NCBI RefSeq assembly: GCF_026017845.1
Contig: NZ_CP100416.1
Span: 1,890,100 to 1,954,099, forward strand
Length of the DNA stretch: 64,000 nucleotides
Direction: 5' to 3'
Source of the DNA: Amycolatopsis mediterranei
GTDB lineage: Bacteria > Actinomycetota > Actinomycetes > Mycobacteriales > Pseudonocardiaceae
Under the pieces are notes generated by a model that saw only the letters and a program-made list of their open reading frames with translations, searched no databases and was not told the DNA's origin. Below are positions 54,574 through 63,925 of this stretch, piece by piece (position 1 is the first letter of the stretch; each line of letters opens with the position of its first letter). The position numbers were made by a program, and so were the translations under genes.

Positions 54574-55176
54574 ATGGAACCGTTCACCCAGCACACCGGC
54601 GTCGGCGTCCCGCTGCGCCGGTCCAACGTGGACACCGACCAGATCATCCCGGCGGTCTACCTCAAGCGGGTGACCCGGACGGGCTTCGAGGACGGCCTGT
54701 TCGCCGCCTGGCGCGGCGACGAGCAGTTCATCCTCAACCAGGAGCCGTTCCGGAACGGAAGCGTGCTGGTCGCGGGGCCGGACTTCGGCACCGGATCCTC
54801 CCGCGAGCACGCCGTCTGGGCGCTGATGGACTACGGCTTCAAGGTCGTCGTCTCCGCCCGGTTCGCCGACATCTTCCGCGGCAACTCCGGCAAGGGCGGC
54901 CTGGTGGCCGCCCAGTGCGAGCAGCACGACGTCGAGCTGCTCTGGAAGCTGCTCGAGAACGAGCCCGGCACCGAGGTCACGGTCGACCTCGAGACCAAGA
55001 CCGTGCGGGCCAAGGACTTCACCGCGCCCTTCCAGATCGACGACTACGTCCGCTGGCGGCTGCTGGAAGGTCTCGACGACATCGCGCTGACGTTGCGCCA
55101 TGCCGGTGAGATCGACAGCTTCGAGGCGAGCCGCCCGTCCTGGAAGCCGACGACGACGCCGGTGGCTGCCGGCTAG
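54574..55176 (+). CDS. leuD: 3-isopropylmalate dehydratase small subunit
   Basis: 200 aa partner of LeuC carrying the swivel domain. [32 protein letters not shown] and [43 protein letters not shown] are the substrate-binding blocks. GGAGCT upstream of the ATG at 54574. Followed by a terminator and then hup3, the order leuC-leuD-hup known from mycobacteria. Confidence 0.97.
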   Translation: MEPFTQHTGVGVPLRRSNVDTDQIIPAVYLKRVTRTGFEDGLFAAWRGDEQFILNQEPFRNGSVLVAGPDFGTGSSREHAVWALMDYGFKVVVSARFADIFRGNSGKGGLVAAQCEQHDVELLWKLLENEPGTEVTVDLETKTVRAKDFTAPFQIDDYVRWRLLEGLDDIALTLRHAGEIDSFEASRPSWKPTTTPVAAG

Positions 55177-55187
55177 CCCGGTCGTGG

Positions 55188-55220
55188 GGCGGAATCGCTT
55201 GTCCCGCAAGTGATTCCGCC
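55188..55220 (+). terminator. leuCD terminator
   Basis: GGCGGAATCGCTTG (55188-55201) pairs with CAAGTGATTCCGCC (55207-55220), one G-U pair, then TCTTT. Confidence 0.85.
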
Positions 55221-55330
55221 TCTTTCCGGGATGCTTTGTTTCATTGCCGAACGGCCCTCCGCGAGCCCTTCACCGGGGTTCGGTGCGAGGCGGAACCCCT
55301 CCCGGGGCAAGGGAAAGTTCCGCATGCCGT

Positions 55331-55357
55331 TTGGAATTTGTGCTGCCTTGGTAATAC
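55331..55357 (+). promoter_or_regulatory. hup3 promoter
   Basis: TTGGAA (55331-55336), 15 bp, TAATAC (55352-55357), with CTTGG before it. Same architecture as hup1 and hup2, but the downstream UTR differs. Confidence 0.7.
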
Positions 55358-55408
55358 CGTGTCGCTAGCCGGCCGACGCGGCCGTGGATCCTTCCTGGAG
55401 GACTGGAC

Positions 55409-56194
55409 ATGGCCAACAAGGCCCAGCTGATCGAGGCGCTGACCGAGCGCCTGGGCGACAAGAAGGCCGCTTCCGAGGCGGTCGACGGTCTGGTCGACAT
55501 CATCATCCGGACGGTCAACAAGGGCGAAAAGGTCAACATCACCGGCTTCGGGGTGTTCGAGAAGCGCGCCCGTGCCGCGCGGACGGCTCGCAACCCGCGC
55601 ACCGGTGAGGCCGTCCGCGTCAAGAAGACCAACGTGCCCGCCTTCCGCGCGGGGACCACGTTCAAGGACGTCATTTCGGGAGCGAAGAAGCTGCCGAAGG
55701 CGACCCCGGTCAAGCGCACACCGACGGCCACCCGAGCGGCGGCGACCACGACGACGCGCGCAACCACGCCCCGCGCAACCACGTCCCGCACCGCGGCGGC
55801 GGCTCCGAAGCCGGCCACCACGCGGTCGACGACCACGCGAACCCGCGCAACGGCGGCAAAGCCGGCCACGACGAGGACACCGGCGGCCAAGCCGGCAACC
55901 ACCCGCGCCAAGGCGGCGCCGAAGACGACGGCGGCGAAGACCACGGCGGCGAAGGCGGCCCCGCCCGCAAAGGCGGCCACGGCGGCGAAGACCACGGTGG
56001 CGAAGGCGACCACGGCTGCGAAGAGCGCGGCCGCGAAGGCCGCTACGGCGGCGAAGACCACCGCCGCGAAGGCAGCCACGGCCGCGAAGCCGACTACGGC
56101 TCGTAAGACCTCGGCGGCCCGGACCCCGGCGGCCAAGACCACCGCGGCCAAGACCCCGGCAAGGCGGACCTCGGCCGCGGCGAAGAAGGACTGA
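55409..56194 (+). CDS. hupB: HU-family histone-like protein, ancestral hupB position
   Basis: 261 aa. HU domain [73 protein letters not shown]; a ~165-residue tail of TTTRATT, TAAKA and AKTT repeats ending [10 protein letters not shown]. It has the longest tail of the three. Position after leuD and before mutT1/ppk matches mycobacterial hupB, so it is probably the original copy, with hup1/hup2 later duplicates. The ATG follows CTGGAGGA. It ends 10 bp before element C. Confidence 0.94.
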   Translation: MANKAQLIEALTERLGDKKAASEAVDGLVDIIIRTVNKGEKVNITGFGVFEKRARAARTARNPRTGEAVRVKKTNVPAFRAGTTFKDVISGAKKLPKATPVKRTPTATRAAATTTTRATTPRATTSRTAAAAPKPATTRSTTTRTRATAAKPATTRTPAAKPATTRAKAAPKTTAAKTTAAKAAPPAKAATAAKTTVAKATTAAKSAAAKAATAAKTTAAKAATAAKPTTARKTSAARTPAAKTTAAKTPARRTSAAAKKD

Positions 56195-56204
56195 CCGCCC
56201 AAAA

Positions 56205-56245
56205 CTGTCGGACCCCTGCGGTAACGTGAAATCCGGGGGACCCCC
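56205..56245 (+). promoter_or_regulatory. Element C: RecA-NDp/PafBC-like motif plus hairpin
   Basis: CTGTCGGAC (56205-56213), exactly 8 bases, TAACGT (56222-56227), then GGGGG-A-CCCCC (56235-56245). Over TAACGT...AATCCGGGGG it is almost identical to element A. Starts 10 bp after the hupB stop. Confidence 0.55.
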
Positions 56246-56314
56246 AGGGGGCGACCCCCTGCTCGACGAGCAGCTTTCCGGCAGGGCCCCGCGCGACGTG
56301 CGCGGGGCCCTGCC
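56229..56314 (+). ncRNA. Possible structured small RNA downstream of element C
   Basis: The ~85 nt after element C are nearly all paired: GGGGG/CCCCC (56235-56245), AGGGGG-CGA-CCCCCT (56246-56260), CTGCTC-GAC-GAGCAG (56259-56273) and a perfect 15-bp stem (56280-56294/56300-56314). Starting from the element C promoter this would be a compact stable RNA. The last stem may simply be the hupB terminator. Confidence 0.3.
56280..56314 (+). terminator. Strong hairpin, hupB terminator
   Basis: Perfect 15-bp stem (GGCAGGGCCCCGCGC and its complement) with 5-nt loop, 85 bp after the hupB stop. No T-run. Confidence 0.65.
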
Positions 56315-56357
56315 ACATGTCCGGACCCTGCGGCAGAAGCAGCTCGCCCGCCTGGAA

Positions 56358-56441
56358 GGACGGCTCGCGTACCCAGCCGGACGGTTCGCGTACCGGGAGG
56401 GTCGGCCGGCGTACCTGCACGGTCGGCGCGCGGATCGAGCC
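56358..56441. repeat. 21-bp minisatellite, second locus
   Basis: Four degenerate 21-bp units start at 56358, 56379, 56400 and 56421 (core GGACGG-YTCGCGTACC). Unit length and core resemble the array at 9487-9645 (GGACGACACGCGTACC). Confidence 0.7.
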
Positions 56442-56527
56442 GGGTGCGGGCGAACCGGCTGTCCGGCCAGGCAAACCAACTCCCGGGCCCCGAAGGAACC
56501 GCGGGGTGCAAGTGATCCGACGGCTCG

Positions 56528-56590
56528 GAACTGTGAGCCGACCCTCCCGGCACGCCATCCGATCCTCCCGGCACGCCATCCGACTCTCCC
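56528..56590. repeat. 21-bp tandem repeat, different core
   Basis: Units at 56549-56569 and 56570-56590 (GGCACGCCATCCGA-YYCTCCC) are almost identical, and 56528-56548 is a decayed third. Same 21-bp period as the arrays at 56358 and 9487. Confidence 0.7.
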
Positions 56591-56766
56591 GGCCCCGCCG
56601 AGCCGAGCGAACCGGAAGTCACCCGCTGCCAGCACCAGCGTCCTGAACGGACACCGCGCGTCACCCGCTCGGCCCAACCCCGGCCCCGGGACCGGTTCCG
56701 CCCAATTTCGCAAAGTTGCTTGAGCGCCCGGCCGAGTGATGCCACGCTGCGTTCCTCGGGGCCCGC

Positions 56767-59580
56767 GTGCGGCGCGGGCCGGCGGTGCGCGAGGCGAACC
56801 TGGGGGCGACCACCATCGACATCCGGCTGCTCGGCCCGTTCCAGGTGCTCGTCGACGGTTCGCCGGTCGTGCTGACCAGTTCCCGCCAGCGCGCGCTGCT
56901 CGCCACCCTCGCGCTCGCCGCCGGCCGCCTCGTGTCGATCGATGCCCTCGCCCGGGGCGTGTGGGGCGAAGCTCCGCCCGCGCACATCCGGGGCAGCCTG
57001 CAGACCTACGTGATGCGCCTGCGCCGGCTCTGCGGCGAAGACACCGTCGCCACCGAACCGGACGGCTACCGGCTGGTCGTCGACCCGTCCCGGGTGGACG
57101 CCCTGCGCTTCCTCCAGACCCTCGACCAGGCCGCCGCCGCGACGGAACCCGCGCGCCGCCGGGAACTGCTCATCGCCGCGCTCGACGGCTGGGGTGGCGT
57201 TCCCCTCGAAGGCGTCGGATCTCCCGCACTGGCCGCCGAATGGGGGCCGCTGCTGACCGAGCGGTACCTCTTCGCCGTCGAACAGCGCATCGATCTCGAC
57301 GCCGGGCTCGTCCCCGACGCGCGGCTCGTCGCCGAACTCACCGACCTCGTCGCCCAGCACCCGCTGCGGGAGTCGTTGTGGGAACGGCTGGTGCGCGCCC
57401 TCGCCCGGGCCGGGCGCCGCGCCGAAGCGCTCGCCCGGTACGCCGGGCTGCGGGCGTTGCTGGCCGACGAACTGGGCGTCGAACCGGGCGAAGACCTCCG
57501 CCGGCTGCACGCCGAACTGCTCGCCGCTGACGCCGATCCGGCCGTCCACACCGTGCCGCGGCAGCTGCCCTTCGACGTCGCGGGCTTCACCGGCCGCGGT
57601 CCCGAACTCGCCGAACTCGACCGGCTGCCGCCCGGCGGCGCGTCCGGCATCGTCGTCATCGAAGGCACCGCCGGGGTCGGGAAGACGTCGCTGGCCGTGC
57701 ACTGGTCCCACCGCGTCCGCGACCGCTTCCCCGGTGGCCAGCTGTTCCTCGACCTGCGCGGCCACTCCGCGGACACCCCGGTCACACCCGGCGCCGCGCT
57801 GGCCGGCTTCCTGCGCGCCCTCGGCGTCCCGGCCGAGACCCTGCCCTCCACTGTGGAGGAACGCTCGGCGCTGCTGCGCAGCAGGCTGGCCGGCAGCCGC
57901 ACCCTGATGCTGCTCGACAACGCCCGCGACGCCGACCAGGTCCGCCCGCTGCTGCCCGGGCCCGGCAACCTCGTCGTGGTGACCAGCCGCAACCAGCTGC
58001 GCGGCCTCGTCGCCCGCGACGGCGCCCGCCGCATCGCCCTGCGCTCGTTCGACGACCGCGACGCGACCGCGTTGCTCGCCGGCAGCGTCGGGTCGCAGCG
58101 CCTCGCCGCCGAGCCCGGCGCCGTCGCCGAACTCGTGCAGCTCTGCGGGCGCCTGCCGCTGGCCCTGGCGCTGGCCGGGGAACGCGCTTCGCGGTTTTCC
58201 GGCGTCTCGCTCGCCGGAATCGTCGAAGAACTCCGCGACCAGCGGCTGCGCCTCGACACCCTCCGCGACCCAGAGGACGCCGGCACCGACCTCCGGGCCG
58301 CGTTCTCCTGGTCGTACAAGGCCCTGCGCCCGGCCGCGGCGCGCTTCTTCCGGCTGCTCGGCCTGCACCCCGGCCACGGCTTCAGCCTCTCCTCGGCCGC
58401 CGCGCTCGCCGGCGCCGATCTGCGCGAAGCGCGTGAACTCGCCGACCAGCTCGCCGCCGCCCACCTGCTCAACCAGCCCGGGACCGACCGCTACCAGTTC
58501 CACGATCTGCTGCGCGTCTACGCGGGCGAGCTCGTCGAAACCGAAACGACGGAGGCCGAGCGCGCGGCGGCGCTGCGCCGGCTCGTCGACTGGTACCTCG
58601 CCAGTGTCGCCGAGGCGAACAAACTGGTCCGGCCCGACCTGCTCACCGAGGACATCACGCTCGACCCCGCGCCGCTGCCGGCCGTCCGCTTCGCCAAGCA
58701 CGAGCAGACGATCGCCTGGTACACCACCGAACGGCAGGCCCTCACCGCGCTCGTCGGCATCGCCGCGGGCCACGGCTGGACCGCGCACGCCTGGAAACTC
58801 GCCTGGCTCCTGCGCGGATTCTTCGCCGAGCGCCACGACCGCGACGACTGGATCACGACCGCGCGCACGGCCGTCGCCGCCACCCGCGACGCCGGTGACA
58901 GCACCGGACTCCAGTACAGCGCCAACAACCTCGGCTCGGCCTACCTGCGCACCCTCCAGCCCGACCAAGCGCTCGAGGCGCTGGAGGAAGCGCGCGCAGC
59001 GTCCGAGGACGGCGAAGGCACCGCGCTGACGGTGGCGATCCTGTCGAACCTCGCCGGCGCGTACTACGTCCGCGCCGAATACGCCGAAGCCGAACGCCAC
59101 GCCCTCCAAGCCGTGCACCTCGCGCGGGACCACGGCCAGCGGACGTTCGTGCCGCACGCGCTCCTCAACGTCAGCGCCAGCCGCATCGGCCTCCGCGACT
59201 ACGACCACGCCGCCGAAGCCGCCCAGGCCGCGCACGAAGCCTTCGCGGAACTGGGCGACCGCTACCACGCGGCGCTCGCGCTGGGGAACGTCGCCGAGGC
59301 CCTCGAAGGAGCCGGCCGGCACGACGAAGCGGAGCGGGCCGGCCTCGACGCGCTCGCCGAGCTCAAGAAGCTGAACGCCGACTACGGCACGATCGACGTC
59401 CAGATCACCCTCGGCCGGCTGAAGCACCGCACGGGCCGCGCGCACGAGGCGGGCGGCCACTGGGCCGAGGCGCTGACCGTCAGCCAGCGCCTCGGCGACC
59501 CCCGCGTCACAGAGGTCCAGGCCCTGCTGGCCACGGTGCCGGCAGAAACCCCCTCGCCCGGGGATGCGCCGTACCCCTAG
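56767..59580 (+). CDS. AfsR/SARP-type regulator: BTAD + NB-ARC + TPR
   Basis: 937 aa. Residues ~15-100 form an OmpR-like winged helix (IRLLGPFQVLVDGSPVVLTSSRQRALLATLALAAGRLVSIDALARGVWGEAPPAHIRGSLQTYVMRLRR), ~105-245 the BTAD domain (DALRFLQTLDQAA...EQRIDLDAGL...HPLRESLWERLVRALARAGRRAEALARYAGLRALLADELGVEPG). NB-ARC follows: Walker A GTAGVGKT at 300-307, RTLMLLDNARDADQVRPLLPG, LVVVTSRNQLRGL. C-terminal TPRs begin near residue 660. This is the domain order of AfsR. Likely a transcription activator gated by ATP and a TPR-bound signal; target genes unknown. GTG start 56767. Confidence 0.9.
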   Translation: MRRGPAVREANLGATTIDIRLLGPFQVLVDGSPVVLTSSRQRALLATLALAAGRLVSIDALARGVWGEAPPAHIRGSLQTYVMRLRRLCGEDTVATEPDGYRLVVDPSRVDALRFLQTLDQAAAATEPARRRELLIAALDGWGGVPLEGVGSPALAAEWGPLLTERYLFAVEQRIDLDAGLVPDARLVAELTDLVAQHPLRESLWERLVRALARAGRRAEALARYAGLRALLADELGVEPGEDLRRLHAELLAADADPAVHTVPRQLPFDVAGFTGRGPELAELDRLPPGGASGIVVIEGTAGVGKTSLAVHWSHRVRDRFPGGQLFLDLRGHSADTPVTPGAALAGFLRALGVPAETLPSTVEERSALLRSRLAGSRTLMLLDNARDADQVRPLLPGPGNLVVVTSRNQLRGLVARDGARRIALRSFDDRDATALLAGSVGSQRLAAEPGAVAELVQLCGRLPLALALAGERASRFSGVSLAGIVEELRDQRLRLDTLRDPEDAGTDLRAAFSWSYKALRPAAARFFRLLGLHPGHGFSLSSAAALAGADLREARELADQLAAAHLLNQPGTDRYQFHDLLRVYAGELVETETTEAERAAALRRLVDWYLASVAEANKLVRPDLLTEDITLDPAPLPAVRFAKHEQTIAWYTTERQALTALVGIAAGHGWTAHAWKLAWLLRGFFAERHDRDDWITTARTAVAATRDAGDSTGLQYSANNLGSAYLRTLQPDQALEALEEARAASEDGEGTALTVAILSNLAGAYYVRAEYAEAERHALQAVHLARDHGQRTFVPHALLNVSASRIGLRDYDHAAEAAQAAHEAFAELGDRYHAALALGNVAEALEGAGRHDEAERAGLDALAELKKLNADYGTIDVQITLGRLKHRTGRAHEAGGHWAEALTVSQRLGDPRVTEVQALLATVPAETPSPGDAPYP

Positions 59581-59626
59581 CCCGGCGCAGCCCAGCGGGA
59601 CCCAGAGCAATTACACCAAGATCGAC

Positions 59627-59656
59627 TGTCATGGCGCTGTCTCGTCATGACAGCGC
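59627..59656. other. Two mutually exclusive hairpins
   Basis: TGTCATG (59627-59633)/CATGACA (59646-59652) and GCGCTGTC (59634-59641)/GACAGCGC (59649-59656) are both perfect and overlap, so only one can form at a time. Located between the ends of the AfsR-like gene and the convergent mutT1 gene. Confidence 0.5.
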
Positions 59657-59736
59657 TTCGCTATCGGCCCCCGCCGTCAAAAACCGGCCCGTCGAACGCA
59701 GCTGTCCACAACGCGGCCCCGGTGGGGACCACCGGC

Positions 59737-60690
59737 TCAGGAGTGGCTGGGGGAGGGGGCCGGGAGGGCGCTGGGGTGGTAGTCCGCCGCCAGGAGCAGC
59801 GGACCTTCCGAGGCTGTCGGGGGGCGGAACGACAACACCCAGAACGAGCCCTTCTTGCTCGGCACCACACCGCCGCGCGCTGCCGAGAGCTCTACTCCGT
59901 CGCGGTCCGCCAAGGCGCTCACCAGGTCCGGGATCACGCCGCCCTGGCTGCACACCACCGGTGTTCCGCCGTCTCCGGCCACCGCCAGGAGGCGCGCTAT
60001 GCCCAGGACCGGGTCCGGCCAGTAGCCCTCTTCCGAGAACAACGGCTCATGGCGCACCTCGGCCGCGAAGTCTTCCGCCACGCCGTGGACCGTCTGCACG
60101 CAGCGCAGCCGCGGGGCCGACAGCACCCGGTCCGGGCCGAACAACGACAGCACCCGGCGCAGCGCCGCCGCCTGGCGCCGGCCCGCCTCCGACAACGGCC
60201 GGAGGTCGTCGTCGCCGGACCAGTCGTCGCGTTTGCCCGCCTTGGCGTGCCGCACCAGCAACAGCGTCGTCAAGCCCACCGGCAGCTCGCAGAACGCCCG
60301 CAGCACCCGGACGTCCTCCGGCCGCGTCAGCAGCTTTTCCGCCGCCGTCGGGTCCAGCCAGCGCAGCTCGTCGACCTCGTCGTTCACCTCGAACTCGCCG
60401 GAAACCGCCTCCGCCGCGAAGTAGTCGACCGTCTTCGGCACCGTCCCGGATCCGTGACGCGCCGGCACCGGGTACGCCGTCCGGGCCAGGTAGCGGCCCA
60501 GGACCGCGGTGAACCCGGTCTCCTCCCGCACTTCCCGCACCGCCGCCTCGGCGATGGTCTCGTCCCGGTCGAGCTTCCCCTTCGGGAACGACCAGTCGTC
60601 GTACCGCGGGCGGTGGACCAGCGCGACTTCCGTCGCACCCCCGGCGACGCGCCACAGCACCGCGCCGGCCGCCCGTACCTCTTGGGTCAT
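59737..60690 (-). CDS. mutT1: NUDIX hydrolase fused to histidine phosphatase, MutT1-like
   Basis: 317 aa two-domain protein. N-terminal NUDIX domain with [23 protein letters not shown], which fits GX5EX7REUXEEXGU exactly. C-terminal RHG phosphatase domain starting [32 protein letters not shown], with [10 protein letters not shown] and the second His region. Mycobacterial MutT1 has the same fusion and cleans 8-oxo-dGTP and diadenosine polyphosphates. The ATG overlaps the ppk stop (ATGA), as in the Rv2984-Rv2985 order I recall. Confidence 0.93.
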   Translation of the reverse strand: MTQEVRAAGAVLWRVAGGATEVALVHRPRYDDWSFPKGKLDRDETIAEAAVREVREETGFTAVLGRYLARTAYPVPARHGSGTVPKTVDYFAAEAVSGEFEVNDEVDELRWLDPTAAEKLLTRPEDVRVLRAFCELPVGLTTLLLVRHAKAGKRDDWSGDDDLRPLSEAGRRQAAALRRVLSLFGPDRVLSAPRLRCVQTVHGVAEDFAAEVRHEPLFSEEGYWPDPVLGIARLLAVAGDGGTPVVCSQGGVIPDLVSALADRDGVELSAARGGVVPSKKGSFWVLSFRPPTASEGPLLLAADYHPSALPAPSPSHS

Positions 60691-63068
60691 CCGGCGGCCC
60701 CGTGCAGCTTCGCCAGCTCCAGCTGGTGGTCACGCACGCGCGAGCCGTCGGCCGGGAACGGCGACCACTCGCCGCTCGCGGTCAGCACCCAGCAGCGCGT
60801 CTCCGGGTCGAGCGCCGAGTCGAAGATGTTGTCGAGCTGCGCGATGAGCTTCGGGTCCTTGACGCGCACCAGCGCCTCGATCCGCCGGTCCAGGTTGCGG
60901 TGCATCATGTCCGCGCTGCCGATCCAGTGCGTCCCGCCCGCGCGGAAGTTGAAGATCCGCGAGTGCTCCAGGAACCGGCCGAGGATCGACCGGACGTGGA
61001 TGTTCTCCGACAGCCCTTCGACACCGGGCTTGAGCGTGCAGATCCCGCGCACCACGATCTCGACCGGCACCCCGGCTTGCGACGCGTGGTAGAGCGCGTC
61101 GATGACCTGCTCGTCGACCAGCGAGTTGCACTTGATCCGGATCCCGGCCTGCTGCCCGGCCCTGGCCAGCTCGATCTCCTCGCCGATCGCGCGCACGATG
61201 CCGCGCCGGATGCCGTGCGGCGACGTCAGGATCGTCCGGTAGGTGTCCTGGCGCGAGTAGCCGGTCAGGACGTTGAACAGGTCGGTGACGTCCGCGCCGA
61301 TGCTCGGGTCGGCGGTGAACAGGCCGATGTCCTCGTAGAGCCGCGCGGTCTTCGGGTTGTAGTTGCCGGTGCCGATGTGGCAGTAGCGCCGGATCGTCGA
61401 GCCCTCCTGGCGCACGATCATCGACACCTTGCAGTGCGTCTTCAGCCCGACCAGGCCGTACACGACGTGCACGCCCGCGCGCTCCAGCGTCCGCGCCCAG
61501 GTGATGTTCGCCTGCTCGTCGAACCGCGCCTTGATCTCCACCAGCGCGACGACCTGCTTGCCCGCCTCGGCGGCGTCGATCAGCGCGTCGACGATCGGCG
61601 AGTCACCGGACGTCCGGTACAGCGTCTGCTTGATCGCGAGGACCTTCGAGTCGGCCGCCGCCTGCTCGATGAAGCGCTGCACGCTGGTCGAGAACGAGTC
61701 GTACGGGTGGTGCACCAGCACGTCGCCCTCGCGCAGCGTCGCGAAAACGCTCTTCGGCGTCTCGCGCTCGCCGAACGCCGGGTGCGTCGCCGGCACGAAC
61801 GGCCGGTCCTTCAGCTCCTTGCGGTCCACACTGGACAGCTGGTGCAGGCAGGTCAGGTCGAGCAGCCCGGGCACTTCGACGACGTCCGCCGGGTCGACGT
61901 CCAGCTCGCGCAGCAGCAGCTCGAGCATGTGCTCGCTCATGTCCTGCGCGACCTCGAGGCGCACCGGCGGGCCGAACCGGCGCTGCGCCAGTTCGCGCTC
62001 GAGGGCCTGCAGGAGGTCTTCGTCACGGTCTTCGTCGACCTCGAAGTCGGCGTTGCGGGTGACGCGGAACACGTGGTGCTCGGTGACGTCCATGCCGGTG
62101 AACAGTTCGCCCAGGTGGGCGGCGATGAGCTCTTCGAGGGGGAGGAACGTCGCCGTCCGGCTGGTGCGCTCGGTCTCGACGCGCATCAGGCGCGGCACGT
62201 TGCTCGGCACCTTCACCCGGGCGAAGCGCTCGGTGCCGCCCTCCGGGTCGCGGACCGTCACCGCGAGGTTGAGCGAGAGGCCCGAGATGTACGGGAACGG
62301 GTGGGCCGGGTCGACGGCCAGCGGCGTCAGGACCGGGAAGATCTGTTCGGAGAAGTAGCTCGACAGCCGCAGCTGGTCGGCGCCGGCCAGGTCGGCCCAG
62401 CCGACGAGGTGGATGTCGTGCTCGGCCAGCTGCGGGCGCAGATGCTTCTCGAAGGCACCCGTCTGCCGCTCGACCAGGTCCTGGTTGCGCTTGGCGATGT
62501 AGCCGAGCTGCTCACGCGGGGTGAGCCCGTCCGCGCTGCGCACCAGCAGGCCCGTCTCGTCGCGGCGCTTCAGACCGGCGACGCGGACCATGTAGAACTC
62601 GTCCAGGTTGGACGCGAAGATGGCGAGGAACTTCGCCCGCTCCAGCAGCGGCTGCGACTCGTCCTCGGCCAGCGCGAGCACGCGGGCGTTGAAGTCCTGC
62701 CACGACAGCTCGCGGTTGAAGTACCGGTCGTCCGGCAGCGTCTCGACGGCGGTGGGCGCGGCGGTGACCGCGGGCGGCGCCGACGGGACGGCCCGGAACT
62801 CCTCGGCCGCGACCGCGTTGCCCTGGGTGGAGCTGCGGCGCCGCGTCGGCGCCGGGGTGGCCGCCGGCGACGTGGTCTTGCGGGCGCGCGACTTGCCCGC
62901 GGTGGCACGGGCGGCGGTGTCGCGCGCGGTGGACTTCGACGGGACCTTCTTGGCGGTCGCCGGTTTGGCGCTGGTGGTCTTCTTCGCCGTCTCCGAAGCT
63001 GCGCTGGCCGGGTTCCGTCGCCTCCGCGGTGCGGGCGTGCTGCCGTCGTCTGTGCTCACGGCCCCCAT
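60687..63068 (-). CDS. ppk1: Polyphosphate kinase with histone-H1-like N-terminal tail
   Basis: 793 aa. Residues ~1-110 are disordered and Lys/Ala/Thr/Arg/Pro-rich ([48 protein letters not shown]), very like the HU tails. The enzyme starts at [22 protein letters not shown]. Catalytic blocks: [43 protein letters not shown], and the phospho-His in [24 protein letters not shown], and [20 protein letters not shown]. Makes polyphosphate from ATP reversibly. The ATG at 63068 lacks a good ribosome site; a GTG at 63059 is possible. Confidence 0.95.
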   Translation of the reverse strand: MGAVSTDDGSTPAPRRRRNPASAASETAKKTTSAKPATAKKVPSKSTARDTAARATAGKSRARKTTSPAATPAPTRRRSSTQGNAVAAEEFRAVPSAPPAVTAAPTAVETLPDDRYFNRELSWQDFNARVLALAEDESQPLLERAKFLAIFASNLDEFYMVRVAGLKRRDETGLLVRSADGLTPREQLGYIAKRNQDLVERQTGAFEKHLRPQLAEHDIHLVGWADLAGADQLRLSSYFSEQIFPVLTPLAVDPAHPFPYISGLSLNLAVTVRDPEGGTERFARVKVPSNVPRLMRVETERTSRTATFLPLEELIAAHLGELFTGMDVTEHHVFRVTRNADFEVDEDRDEDLLQALERELAQRRFGPPVRLEVAQDMSEHMLELLLRELDVDPADVVEVPGLLDLTCLHQLSSVDRKELKDRPFVPATHPAFGERETPKSVFATLREGDVLVHHPYDSFSTSVQRFIEQAAADSKVLAIKQTLYRTSGDSPIVDALIDAAEAGKQVVALVEIKARFDEQANITWARTLERAGVHVVYGLVGLKTHCKVSMIVRQEGSTIRRYCHIGTGNYNPKTARLYEDIGLFTADPSIGADVTDLFNVLTGYSRQDTYRTILTSPHGIRRGIVRAIGEEIELARAGQQAGIRIKCNSLVDEQVIDALYHASQAGVPVEIVVRGICTLKPGVEGLSENIHVRSILGRFLEHSRIFNFRAGGTHWIGSADMMHRNLDRRIEALVRVKDPKLIAQLDNIFDSALDPETRCWVLTASGEWSPFPADGSRVRDHQLELAKLHGAAG

Positions 63069-63123
63069 TCTTCACTACGTCACGGGGAATTGCGCAGGCC
63101 GCGGTGAAGGTCAGATGAACAGC

Positions 63124-63744
63124 TCACCGGGGTTCGCCGAGGTGGGCGGCGGTGTGTTTCCCGACACCGAGGGCGCGGACGTGGGCGAGATCATCCGGGG
63201 TGTCGACGTCGCTGCGCAGGGTCGGCAGCGGCTGGGCCAGTGCGATGGCCCCGGACGCGGCGTGCAGCCGCGCCGAGCCGGGCCCGAAGCGGGGATCGAG
63301 GGGCTCGCCGGGGGCGGCCAGCAGGAGGGTGGTGCCGGTGCCCTGGCGATCGGCGACGAAGGCCCTGGTGCCGGCGGCCTCGGCGATGGCGGCGGTGAGA
63401 TCGACGGCGCGCAGGGCGGGGAGGTCGGCTTGGAGGGCGCCGACGACGGCGGCCGGATCGTCGCCTTTGAGCAGGGCTTCGCCGTGGCGGAAGGCGGCGT
63501 TGAGGGTCTTTTCGGCGGGTTCGGCGACGATCTCGACGCCGAGTTCGCCCAGCTCGGCGACGGCTTCGGGATCGGCGGCGACGAGCAGCACGCGCCTGAC
63601 CCGCGCACTCGAGGCCACGGCGGCGAGCGTGTCGGCGGCGAGCGCCAGGACCAGCCCGGGGTGGCGATCCGCCTCGACGGCACCACGCAGCCGCGACTTG
63701 CCGTCGCGGGGGTGTTTCATCGGCACGACCAGATCCACGTCCAC
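63124..63744 (-). CDS. cofC: 2-phospho-L-lactate (phosphoenolpyruvate) guanylyltransferase
   Basis: 206 aa. CofC/FbiD activates phospholactate or PEP with GTP for the F420 side chain. Motifs: VVPMKHPRDGKSRLRG at the N-terminus, VLLVAADPEAVAEL, ALQADLPALRAVDLTAAI, FVADRQGTGTTLLLA, DPRFGPGSARLHAASGA and LRSDVDTPDDLAHV. The GTG at 63744 is preceded by TAAAAA a few bases away, suggesting leaderless translation. It precedes ppk1 in the same direction, as fbiD does in mycobacteria. Links to the F420-dependent enzymes at 9.6-11.4 kb. Confidence 0.93.
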   Translation of the reverse strand: MDVDLVVPMKHPRDGKSRLRGAVEADRHPGLVLALAADTLAAVASSARVRRVLLVAADPEAVAELGELGVEIVAEPAEKTLNAAFRHGEALLKGDDPAAVVGALQADLPALRAVDLTAAIAEAAGTRAFVADRQGTGTTLLLAAPGEPLDPRFGPGSARLHAASGAIALAQPLPTLRSDVDTPDDLAHVRALGVGKHTAAHLGEPR

Positions 63745-63794
63745 GTGTCCATTTTTACCCGAGAGCCGGGGTGGCCGGTGGTGGATGAGGCGGG

Positions 63795-63803
63795 TTGTCC
63801 ACA
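63795..63803 (+). promoter_or_regulatory. TTGTCCACA box upstream of element D
   Basis: Exact TTGTCCACA 52 bp upstream of element D; third such association in the window. Confidence 0.4.
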
Positions 63804-63855
63804 GGCGACGGGTGTTGTGGGCAAGTTCGGAGTGGGTGGGGTTCGGGGCGGGGTT

Positions 63856-63890
63856 TCGTCGGGCGGGGGCGATAGCGTCGAATTCGGGGG
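63856..63890 (+). promoter_or_regulatory. Element D: RecA-NDp/PafBC-like motif
   Basis: TCGTCGGGC (63856-63864), 8 bases, TAGCGT (63873-63878), then GAATTCGGGGGTGCCCC. It keeps the same spacing and the G/C hairpin as elements A-C. It reads into the tandem repeat at the window end. Confidence 0.5.
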
Positions 63891-63925
63891 TGCCCCGTTG
63901 GGGGATGGCGGCCCCCCTTGGGAGG

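Noticed and set aside
55270..59610. 1446-codon frame antisense to hupB and the AfsR-like gene
   Set aside because: Same artefact; includes the mirror image of the HU tail and of the 21-bp repeats.
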